DNA of 9,461 nucleotides from positions 5,508-14,968 of the forward strand of contig DKKP01000133.1 of NCBI GenBank assembly GCA_002455335.1, given 5' to 3'. Under the pieces are notes generated by a model. The model ran no database searches and was not told where the DNA came from. It was given only the letters and a program-made list of their open reading frames with translations. The stretch comes from Anaerolineales bacterium UBA6663. GTDB taxonomy: Bacteria; Chloroflexota; Anaerolineae; Anaerolineales; UBA6663. The stretch's first letter is position 1, and every line of letters begins with the position of its first letter. Below are positions 1 to 5,020 of the stretch, piece after piece. The position numbers were made by a program, and so were the translations under genes.

Positions 1-145
1 CCTGGCCGACCCAGTCGCCGCCCTGGAGGACGTCCTTCTGTCGGCGAAGCGCCGCCAGGGTGCGGGCGCTGGCCTCGGCCTGTTCGCCGAAGAGGCGCGC
101 GATCTGGTTCAGTTCGTCGTGATTCGTGCGGACCCGATCGTGCAT
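1..145 (-). CDS. WXG100/ESX-like small helical protein, 3' part outside window
   Basis: Only the first 48 codons are in the window; the gene continues beyond base 1. The visible part reads as one amphipathic helix ending in a GGDW-V-G turn (W45, G47), which is the WXG100 helix-turn-helix hallmark. It is clearly paralogous to the protein at 1355-1672: both start with HDRVR-x-NHDEL-x-QI and have the turn at the same place. WXG100 proteins are usually dimeric substrates of ESX/type VII secretion, so export is inferred from the family. The ATG at 143-145 was chosen because it aligns with the paralogue's start. Only a weak AGAAGAG (157-163) precedes it, unlike the strong sites of the neighbouring genes. 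A 16-bp stem-loop lies between this gene and the one at 287-601, so it may belong to a different transcript. Confidence 0.8.
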   Translation of the reverse strand, partial: MHDRVRTNHDELNQIARLFGEQAEASARTLAALRRQKDVLQGGDWVGQ

Positions 146-162
146 ACGTGAGTGATCTCTTC

Positions 163-187
163 TGACGTGCTCATAAAGAGCGTGTCA
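163..187 (-). repeat. 10-bp inverted repeat in the leader of the edge WXG100 gene
   Basis: TGACGTGCTC, a five-base ATAAA spacer, then GAGCGTGTCA. All ten positions pair if two G-T wobbles are allowed. It lies 18 bases upstream of the ATG at 143-145. It could be an RNA hairpin in the leader or an operator. No function can be assigned from sequence alone. Confidence 0.5.
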
Positions 188-206
188 GGAACAACCGCCC
201 CAAACG

Positions 207-246
207 ACGAGGCGCGCTCTCGGGTCGTCTCGAGAGCGCGCCTCGT
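207..246 (-). terminator. strong stem-loop, possible terminator or attenuator within the WXG100 cluster
   Basis: There is a perfect 16-bp stem (207-222 against 231-246) with an 8-base loop, 40 bases beyond the stop codon of the gene at 287-601. On the minus strand the stem is followed only by a short GTTTG, not a proper U-tract. This makes it either a weak intrinsic terminator, an attenuator, or an RNA-stabilising structure that partly separates the edge gene from the four upstream genes. Confidence 0.5.
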
Positions 247-254
247 TCGCAGCG

Positions 255-271
255 CCGGCGCTGGGCGCCGG
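255..271 (-). repeat. small GC hairpin after the 287-601 gene
   Basis: CCGGCGC, TGG, GCGCCGG gives a perfect 7-bp stem with a three-base loop, 15 bases past the stop codon of the upstream gene. A 12-bp palindrome, AGCGCCGGCGCT (251-262), overlaps it. With the structures at 207-246 and 163-187 it makes the gap 146-286 unusually rich in foldable sequence. Confidence 0.4.
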
Positions 272-286
272 TGGGGCGGGCGGGGC

Positions 287-601
287 TTAGCCGCGGACGC
301 CTTCGCCGAAGTAGCTCTTGCCCTTGATGTCACCGTTCTTGTGATCGGTGACGGCCTTGGACAGGTCTTCCGAGAACTCGTCGCAGATCTTGGACAGGAT
401 GTCGATCTTGTCCTTGATCACCTGGTAGTACTGGGCCAGCGCCGCCGAGGTGCCGCCGCTGAGGAAGGCCATCGCGCGCAGGACCTGGATGACGCCCTGC
501 AGGACCTTGGAGATCGTCTGCAGCGTCTTGGATTGCGTGGCGAAGCCCTTCGAAACATTCGTCATCACGTCATAGTCCATCTGGACAACATCGTGTGCCA
601 T
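287..601 (-). CDS. WXG100-like protein lacking the tryptophan turn
   Basis: 104 residues, almost entirely helical, the usual size of a WXG100 protein. It starts with MAHD like the product of 1355-1672 and is otherwise distantly similar to it. At the position of the conserved turn (W46-x-G48 in the paralogues) it has F46-L-S-G-G, so the signature tryptophan is replaced. The tail contains a Y-x-x-E sequence close to the C-terminus rather than a canonical Y-x-x-x-D/E export motif. A strong AAGGAGG (611-617) lies 9 bases before the ATG. It sits 48 bases downstream of the gene at 650-979, presumably in one operon. By family, a type VII secretion-associated dimer partner or substrate is most likely; that role is inferred. 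No membrane segment or signal peptide is present. Confidence 0.8.
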   Translation of the reverse strand: MAHDVVQMDYDVMTNVSKGFATQSKTLQTISKVLQGVIQVLRAMAFLSGGTSAALAQYYQVIKDKIDILSKICDEFSEDLSKAVTDHKNGDIKGKSYFGEGVRG

Positions 602-649
602 GGTTGTAATCCTCCTTCAATACCGGGTGAGCGCGCGCCAGGTTGGCGC

Positions 650-979
650 CTAGATGATGCCTTCAAAGGTGCTGGCCAGGTCGTTGACCATCGACGTGCA
701 CTCGGCATCGGCCTTGTCGACGATCTCGGTGGCGCTCACCAGGTTGAGGTTGATTCCGGCGATGGCCGCGATCAACTGCGTGATGGCCGGGATGATCTTG
801 CGGGCCACGTCCGCCGCAAAGGCGTCGGCGTCACCGCCGATCCACGAGGCCTGGACCATCGGGACGTAGCTCTTGATGGTGTCCATGACCTGCGAGGTCG
901 CCTGTTGCTGCTGCTGGATGCGCTGCATCTGCTCCTGGACGGCCGCGCGGACAAACTGGAAGAGAATGTTGCTGATCAT
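650..979 (-). CDS. WXG100/ESX-like protein with intact W-I-G turn
   Basis: 109 residues, helical, with a polyglutamine run (Q22-Q26) in the first helix and a clear S-W46-I-G48 turn followed by GDADAFAADV. That is a typical WXG100 core (W-x-G then a D/A-rich start of helix 2). AGGAG at 988-992 precedes the ATG by 8 bases. It lies between the two members that lack tryptophan (1008-1307 upstream, 287-601 downstream), with gaps of 28 and 48 bases. WXG100 proteins form homo- or heterodimers and are exported by ESX/type VII machinery; no such machinery gene is within the window, so export is an inference from family. No signal peptide or transmembrane segment is seen. Confidence 0.87.
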   Translation of the reverse strand: MISNILFQFVRAAVQEQMQRIQQQQQATSQVMDTIKSYVPMVQASWIGGDADAFAADVARKIIPAITQLIAAIAGINLNLVSATEIVDKADAECTSMVNDLASTFEGII

Positions 980-1007
980 GTTCGTCGCTCCTGTTCGTCA
1001 GTGGGCC

Positions 1008-1307
1008 TTACTGGAACCGACCCTTGGCCGTGCGCTCCGCCTCGCGGTTCGCCTGCTGAGCCTTGTCGATGTCCTTCTTGAGCTCAGCCATCTTCTTCTC
1101 GAGCACCTGCAACGCCTTCATCAGCTTCTGATTGAGGGCGTCCTCAAGAGCCGTTCCGGCGTCGCCATCGAGCGCGCCGTTCGAGACCATGCTCGTGATC
1201 TTCTTGACGGTTTCCTGCGTGGTCTGAAGCTGCTGCTGCGCGGAAGTGAAAGCCTGATCCATGGCATCCATGGAACTGTGCTTCATGCGCTCATCAATGC
1301 CTGACAT
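1008..1307 (-). CDS. WXG100-like helical protein without the WxG motif
   Basis: 99 residues from the ATG at 1305-1307, which was chosen because GGGAGGT (1312-1318) lies just upstream. A longer reading from 1385 would overlap the gene at 1355-1672. The protein is two charged amphipathic helices around a turn of S-N-G-A-L-D-G-D, where WXG100 proteins have W-x-G. The second helix is Lys/Glu-rich and probably forms a coiled coil. It has no tryptophan at all. Size, architecture and position between two WXG members support assignment to the WXG100 superfamily, but this is a call from shape and context more than from motif. It may be the partner of a WxG-bearing neighbour in a heterodimer (inference). 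Confidence 0.75.
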   Translation of the reverse strand: MSGIDERMKHSSMDAMDQAFTSAQQQLQTTQETVKKITSMVSNGALDGDAGTALEDALNQKLMKALQVLEKKMAELKKDIDKAQQANREAERTAKGRFQ

Positions 1308-1354
1308 GGTGACCTCCCTAAAATGCTGTGTGATGTGCGGGTGAACGTCGACGG

Positions 1355-1672
1355 TTAGATCCGGAGGTTCGCGCCGTTCAGGCATGCCGAGGCGCTTTGC
1401 TCTGCCTCGCGCAGCTTGTTGGCCACGTCCTTGGTCACCTTTGAACCCTGCTGGAGCGCTTTGTTCAGCCGCTTCATGGCCGGCATCACGGCGCTGTCCA
1501 TCTCGTTGTAAAACTGCTTCGCGCCCTTGCCGATCCAGTCGCCGCCTTTGAGGGTCTCCATCCGGTTGGCGAGATCCTGAATCGACTTCTGGGTGTTCTC
1601 GGCCTCTTGGGCAAACAGGCTCGAAATCTGCTTCAACTCATCGTGGTTTCCGCGAACTCGGTCGTGCGCCAT
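1355..1672 (-). CDS. WXG100/ESX-like protein, first gene of the cassette
   Basis: 105 residues with the classic arrangement: helix 1 (about 8-42), a GGD-W46-I-G48 turn, then a long helix 2 with KGAKQFYNEM. This matches the length and turn position usual for WXG100. AAAGGAG (1679-1685) lies 6 bases upstream of the ATG at 1670-1672. It is the first and probably promoter-proximal gene of a minus-strand cassette of at least four genes, and is divergent from the histidine kinase at 1881. The edge gene (1-145) is its close paralogue, suggesting cassette duplication. No canonical Y-x-x-x-D/E export signal is present in the short tail, so the route of export, if any, is uncertain. Confidence 0.9.
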   Translation of the reverse strand: MAHDRVRGNHDELKQISSLFAQEAENTQKSIQDLANRMETLKGGDWIGKGAKQFYNEMDSAVMPAMKRLNKALQQGSKVTKDVANKLREAEQSASACLNGANLRI

Positions 1673-1715
1673 GTTAGGCTCCTTTCAAGCTCTGGCTCGT
1701 TTCGTTCTTGATCTC

Positions 1716-1745
1716 ACTGTATGCGCGCTTCCGTCCCGGTGTCAT
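1716..1745 (-). promoter_or_regulatory. candidate promoter for the WXG100 cassette
   Basis: On the minus strand ATGACA (1740-1745) and TACAGT (1716-1721) are separated by 18 bases, giving a plausible sigma-70 type promoter with a leader of roughly 36 bases before the ATG at 1672. An alternative start region is the AT-rich patch at 1801-1816, which contains TATGTA on the minus strand and would give a leader of about 130 bases. Neither is decisive by eye. Confidence 0.35.
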
Positions 1746-1795
1746 GGGGCCGCGTCCCGTTTCGACGGGAAGTTTGTCCCGGTTCGGGCGGGAAG
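1733..1795. repeat. phased TCCCG..CGGGA repeats, probable operator array
   Basis: Two similar palindromic units lie at 1754-1772 (TCCCGT, TTCG, ACGGGA, a perfect 6-bp stem on a TTCG loop) and 1776-1795 (TCCCG, then GGGCGGGA). A third half-copy, GTCCCGGT, is at 1733-1740. The GTCCCG units start at 1733, 1754 and 1776, so they are 21 and 22 bases apart, about two helical turns. They lie in the intergenic region just upstream of the candidate minus-strand promoter, where an activator array would be expected. In a transcript starting further upstream they would instead fold as RNA hairpins. Confidence 0.5.
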
Positions 1796-1868
1796 CGGAG
1801 GGTATTTATTTACATAACCGACATCGAGAGCGTGGTGCGTGGGGCGAGAGTCGCTCTCCGCTCCACGC

Positions 1869-1874
1869 TATAAT
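1869..1874 (+). promoter_or_regulatory. TATAAT -10 box directly before the kinase start (leaderless)
   Basis: A perfect TATAAT ends six bases before the GTG at 1881. Transcription would start at or next to the start codon, so the mRNA would be leaderless; no Shine-Dalgarno is present. No good -35 hexamer is seen. A small GAGAG-TCG-CTCTC inverted repeat (1846-1858) covers the expected -35/spacer area and could be an operator. Confidence 0.6.
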
Positions 1875-1880
1875 CGCCCC

Positions 1881-2990
1881 GTGGCTTCTCTTCCAGCTTC
1901 ATTGATCGTCCTGCGACACCTCTCCCGACGGCTCGAGGCCGCGCTGCCGCACGACACTGCGTTGGATACGATCGTGGAGACCCTGGGCGTCGCACTCGAT
2001 CTCAAAGAGGCCGTGGTCTGGCTCAAGCGACTCGATACGGGAGAGTTTGAGCCCGGAGCCCGCTATCACTCGCCCGACGATTCGACTGGCCCACTGCAGC
2101 TGGTGAGTGGCCCGCGCCCATGGCCGCCAACGGCCAGCGACTCGCAGATCATGCGCCGCGGCTTCCTCAACATCCCGTTTGAGTATCAGGGCGAAGTGAT
2201 CGGCGAGCTCACGCTCGTGCCCTCGCGCGCCGCCGGCCCGGTAGACGACTCGGCGCGCGAGATCCTCAACGACATCGCGCGTCGGATCGGGCCTGTGGCA
2301 AACGTGATGCGCATGACGCACGATCTGCGCCGCTCGAGCGAGCGTCTGGTGCTGGCTCGCGAAGAAGAGCGCCGACGGCTGCGGCGCGATCTGCATGATA
2401 CGATCGGGCCGACCCTCGCCGCGCTCAGCCTCCGGGCCGGGTCGATCCGCGGCCAGATCCGATCCAACCCCGATGGCGCCGAGGCCGAGATGACGCAATT
2501 GCGCGAGCAACTGCGTTCAGTCATCACCGACATCCGCCGTGTGGTCTACAACCTGCGCCCACCGGCGCTCGATGAGCTTGGCATGCTGTCGGCGATCCGA
2601 GAGCACGCGCTGCAATTCGCGTCACAGGGTCTGCGGGTGCAGTTCGACGTGCCCGTCCAATTGCCGACACTCCCGGCTGCCGTCGAGCTGGCGGCCTATC
2701 GCATCATCATTGAAGCGATCACCAACGTCGCCCGGCACGCGAACGCCGACTTGTGTACCGTGCGGCTGAGCATCACCGACAACGTTTATATTGAGGTCTT
2801 CGACAACGGCGTCGGGTTGAGCCCCGATCAGCGCGCGGGTGTTGGGATCTCGTCGATGCGTGAGCGGGCCGGTGAGCTTGGCGGCGACGTGATCTTCGAG
2901 AGCCCGCAGGGCGGCGGCACACGTGTATTGGCGCATCTGCCCATGGCGCTTGCGCGCGACCTCGATAGCCTGAAAACCCGGCCAAGCTAA
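1881..2990 (+). CDS. soluble GAF-type sensor histidine kinase (HisKA_3/NarL-type)
   Basis: 369 residues from GTG 1881. This start was chosen over an upstream in-frame ATG (1839) because TATAAT lies between the two and the protein pattern begins here. No membrane segment is present, so it is cytoplasmic. A GAF-like sensor region spans about 20-150. A helical linker follows, then the HisKA_3 dimerisation domain with phospho-acceptor H172 in R-R-D-L-H-D and the downstream LRPPALDELG segment. The HATPase domain has N282 (N box), D308-N-G-V-G (G1), G320-V-G-I (G2) and G344-G-G-T. After H172 the sequence is D173-T-I-G-P177, so the DxxxQ phosphatase motif typical of HisKA_3 kinases lacks its glutamine. 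The response regulator follows 30 bases downstream, so they are a cognate pair, first genes of a likely operon extending to 4933. The signal sensed is unknown. Confidence 0.93.
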   Translation: MASLPASLIVLRHLSRRLEAALPHDTALDTIVETLGVALDLKEAVVWLKRLDTGEFEPGARYHSPDDSTGPLQLVSGPRPWPPTASDSQIMRRGFLNIPFEYQGEVIGELTLVPSRAAGPVDDSAREILNDIARRIGPVANVMRMTHDLRRSSERLVLAREEERRRLRRDLHDTIGPTLAALSLRAGSIRGQIRSNPDGAEAEMTQLREQLRSVITDIRRVVYNLRPPALDELGMLSAIREHALQFASQGLRVQFDVPVQLPTLPAAVELAAYRIIIEAITNVARHANADLCTVRLSITDNVYIEVFDNGVGLSPDQRAGVGISSMRERAGELGGDVIFESPQGGGTRVLAHLPMALARDLDSLKTRPS

Positions 2991-3006
2991 GCGTGGCGCG
3001 CCACGC
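2991..3006. repeat. perfect 16-bp palindrome between kinase and regulator genes
   Basis: GCGTGGCGCGCCACGC begins immediately after the kinase stop codon and ends just before the regulator's GAGGAG ribosome binding site. It could be a protein-binding palindrome or fold in the mRNA and modulate the regulator's translation. Chance occurrence in GC-rich DNA is possible. Confidence 0.5.
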
Positions 3007-3020
3007 GAGGAGTAACACCG

Positions 3021-3683
3021 ATGACAACCGGCGTGATCCGCATCCTCCTGGCAGACGACCATAAATTCTTCCGCGACGGAGTCCGCGGGCTGCTATCCTC
3101 TGTCCATGACTTTGAGGTCGTCGGTGAAGCCGTCAACGGCGAAGATGCGGTGACGCTTGCGGCCGAGGTCAAACCCGACGTGATCCTGATGGATCTGCAG
3201 ATGCCCGGCCTGAACGGCGTCGAGGCCACCCGTCGGATCGTGGATGTTCTGCCCGAGGTCGGCATCATCGTCGTGACGATGTTCGAAGACACCGATTCGG
3301 TCCTCGCGGCCATGCGCGCCGGCGCGCGCGGCTACATCCTCAAGGACGCCGACGAGGACGTGTTACTGCGCTCGATCCGCTCGGTCGCGCACGGCGAGGC
3401 GCTCTTCAGCCCGTCGATCGCGCGGCGATTGCTCACCTATCTGGCGGATGTCACCCCAAGCGCTTCACGCCTGTCGTTCCCCGAATTGACCGAGCGCGAG
3501 CGCGAGGTGCTTGCGCTGATCGCCGACGGCCTCAACAACCAGGAGCTCGCCGATCGCCTGGGCTGTAGCCTGAAAACCGCGCGCAATCACGTCTCCAACG
3601 TACTCTCGAAACTGCATGCCGTCGACCGCAACGAGGCGATCGCGCGTGCCCGGGCAGCCGGTCTAGGCTCAAGTCGGACCTGA
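3021..3683 (+). CDS. NarL/LuxR-family response regulator
   Basis: 220 residues. The receiver domain (about 5-125) has the acidic pair D12-D13, phospho-acceptor D58 in ILMDLQMPG, T86 and K108, all the residues needed for phosphorylation and switching. A linker leads to a LuxR-type helix-turn-helix (about 154-216) starting LTEREREVL, with the recognition helix S-L-K-T-A-R-N-H-V (183-191). An AGGAG (3008-3012) eight bases upstream sets the ATG at 3021. It is the expected partner of the HisKA_3 kinase ending at 2990 and would act as a DNA-binding transcription factor. Candidate targets are its own operon and the divergent WXG100 cassette, both inferred only from proximity. Confidence 0.95.
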   Translation: MTTGVIRILLADDHKFFRDGVRGLLSSVHDFEVVGEAVNGEDAVTLAAEVKPDVILMDLQMPGLNGVEATRRIVDVLPEVGIIVVTMFEDTDSVLAAMRAGARGYILKDADEDVLLRSIRSVAHGEALFSPSIARRLLTYLADVTPSASRLSFPELTEREREVLALIADGLNNQELADRLGCSLKTARNHVSNVLSKLHAVDRNEAIARARAAGLGSSRT

Positions 3684-3705
3684 GCGCCCACGGCGACCCA
3701 GAACG

Positions 3706-3722
3706 CCGGCCGGGTTGGCCGG
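3706..3722 (+). other. intercistronic hairpin before the lipoprotein genes
   Basis: CCGGCC, a five-base GGGTT loop, GGCCGG forms a perfect 6-bp stem with no U-tract, so it is not a convincing terminator. It lies between the regulator stop and the AGGAGG of the first lipoprotein gene. It may adjust expression of the lipoproteins relative to the two-component pair, for example by mRNA stability. No separate promoter is evident here. Confidence 0.4.
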
Positions 3723-3752
3723 TCCATGACCCTATTCAGGAGGAAGTTCAAG

Positions 3753-4322
3753 ATGCTCAAACGTCGATCTACGTTCCTGTTGGTTCTCTCCGCTTTGGTC
3801 GCCGCTGGGCTGGCCTGTGCCACGGTGAGCGGCCCGGGCCAGGTGGCGGACGATAGCGAGTCCGCATTCCCGACCGAGGACTACATCATCGAAGAGGCGC
3901 CCGACGACGGTGACGTTGTCGAGCAGCCCGATGATGCCGATACATCTGACGACAGCTCTGACGCCGAGGCAACCGAGGCGCCTGAGGACGACACCACGGG
4001 GTCTGATGATTTCGGCACAAGCTTCTGCTCCGAGGGCCCGGCCGACGTGCCCGTGATGGACGTCGAGACCACCTTCACGTATTGCGACTCGATGTCGCTG
4101 TCGTTTCAGACCGGCGAAGCCTCGTTCGAGGATGTTCTGAAGTTCTATCAGGACGAGCTCTCGGCCGCCGGCTGGGGCGAAGATAACCAGTATGGCGCTT
4201 CGGTCATCACCCAGGATGCGGCCGTGGTCTACTATGTCAAAGACGGGCGCAGCCTGGTCTTGACCGTGAGCTTCTCGGCCGATGAACAGCTCACGACGCT
4301 ACAGGTCGTGGTCACCGAATGA
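3753..4322 (+). CDS. lipoprotein with acidic linker and C-terminal paired domain
   Basis: 189 residues. The ATG at 3753 was chosen over an in-frame one at 3726 because AGGAGG (3738-3743) lies 9 bases upstream. A signal peptide with K-R-R followed by a hydrophobic core ends in G-L-A-C22, a lipoprotein-type cleavage site, so the mature protein should be anchored outside the cytoplasmic membrane. Residues 33-86 form a low-complexity linker with 24 Asp/Glu and no Lys/Arg. The folded part (about 90-189) contains A-D-V-P, F-x-D-V-L-K-F-Y-Q-D-E-L and A-A-G-W141; C92 and C111 could form a disulfide. The same domain recurs in the next gene, whose coding start lies 38 bases beyond this stop. The family and function are not recognised. 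It is probably co-transcribed with the two-component genes. Confidence 0.82.
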   Translation: MLKRRSTFLLVLSALVAAGLACATVSGPGQVADDSESAFPTEDYIIEEAPDDGDVVEQPDDADTSDDSSDAEATEAPEDDTTGSDDFGTSFCSEGPADVPVMDVETTFTYCDSMSLSFQTGEASFEDVLKFYQDELSAAGWGEDNQYGASVITQDAAVVYYVKDGRSLVLTVSFSADEQLTTLQVVVTE

Positions 4323-4360
4323 AGCCCGGCACACAGAACCGAGACCGAAGGGAAGCCGAA

Positions 4361-4933
4361 ATGCACGTCCAACCGATCCGCCGCTGGCCAATCGTCGTGA
4401 TCGCGCTGCTGCTCGCGAGCCTGGCTTGCGGCGGCGTGGGGGATGTGATCGGAAATGCGCCGGTCGTCCAGACTGGCCAGGCCGTTGCGACCCAGGCCGG
4501 GGCGCTCGGCGAACTGGCCGAGACCGCTCAGGCCGTGGCCACCGACGTCGGCCCCGGCGCGCTCGAGACGTTGGCGGCGGCGGCCACCGAATTGGCCGAC
4601 TCGGGCATGGTCGAGACGGCTCAAGCTGTCGCGACCTCGGTCGAGGTCGGCGAGCGCCCGGCCGACATCCCATTCCCCGACACGCTAGACACGAGCGGCA
4701 GCTTCTTCACAAATCTGGGCGGCACCTTCAACGTCAAACAGCCGTTCGCCGAGGTCGTGCAGTACTACAAAGACCAGATGCCAGGCGCCGGTTGGACGCT
4801 CGAGAGTGATCTCTCGCTCAGCGAGACCGGCGCGATCGTCACGTATTCGCGCACCGACCGCGAGGCGATCTTCACCTTCACGGCGATCGACGACTCGACC
4901 ACGAACGTCATCCTGGCGATCAACGAGAAGTAG
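4361..4933 (+). CDS. lipoprotein with helical AVAT-repeat linker, paralogue of upstream lipoprotein
   Basis: 190 residues from the ATG at 4361, preceded by AAGGGAAG. An earlier ATG at 4319 overlaps the upstream stop as ATGA and would add 14 polar residues before the signal peptide; the later start gives a better n-region. R7-R8 and a hydrophobic core end in S-L-A-C23, a lipobox of the same unusual form as in the previous gene. Residues 36-95 are an Ala/Thr/Gln-rich, probably helical stalk with three imperfect repeats around AVAT (41-44, 58-61, 89-92). The C-terminal domain (about 100-190) matches the upstream protein: PADIP, F-A-E-V-V-Q-Y-Y-K-D-Q-M, G-A-G-W145, then alternating beta-strand-like segments. 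This shows tandem duplication with replacement of the linker. The function is unknown. Confidence 0.85.
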   Translation: MHVQPIRRWPIVVIALLLASLACGGVGDVIGNAPVVQTGQAVATQAGALGELAETAQAVATDVGPGALETLAAAATELADSGMVETAQAVATSVEVGERPADIPFPDTLDTSGSFFTNLGGTFNVKQPFAEVVQYYKDQMPGAGWTLESDLSLSETGAIVTYSRTDREAIFTFTAIDDSTTNVILAINEK

Positions 4934-4955
4934 ACGCCGCGCTAAACCGACACAC

Positions 4956-5006
4956 GCGGGGAATGGATCGGCTTTGTGCGGCCGATCCGTTCCCCGCTTT
5001 TCGTTT
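4956..5006 (+). terminator. strong rho-independent terminator ending the kinase-lipoprotein operon
   Basis: A 17-bp stem (4956-4972 with 4981-4997, one T-G wobble, no gaps) has an 8-base loop and is followed by TTTTCGTTT. It lies 22 bases past the lipoprotein stop. It also sits just beyond the convergent arginase gene's end at 5021. The minus side lacks an immediate U-tract, so termination of arginase transcripts here would be weaker. Confidence 0.93.
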
Positions 5007-5020
5007 GTGCGCTGCGCCGG

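Noticed and set aside
152..1081. A 309-residue plus-strand open frame across the WXG100 genes
   Set aside because: It is antisense to three genes with good ribosome binding sites and WXG100 motifs. Its composition is Asp/Gly/Arg/Leu-rich without domain features, as expected for the complement of GC-rich coding DNA.
1839..1880. Upstream ATG start for the first kinase
   Set aside because: The TATAAT box lies inside this extension, and the added residues look non-coding. GTG 1881 fits a leaderless start.
1899..2510. A 203-residue minus-strand open frame
   Set aside because: It is the complement of the first histidine kinase gene, with no recognisable domain and no ribosome binding site.
4232..4624. 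Arg-rich open frames on both strands over the second lipoprotein
   Set aside because: They are shadows of a gene with a signal peptide, a lipobox and a domain shared with its neighbour.
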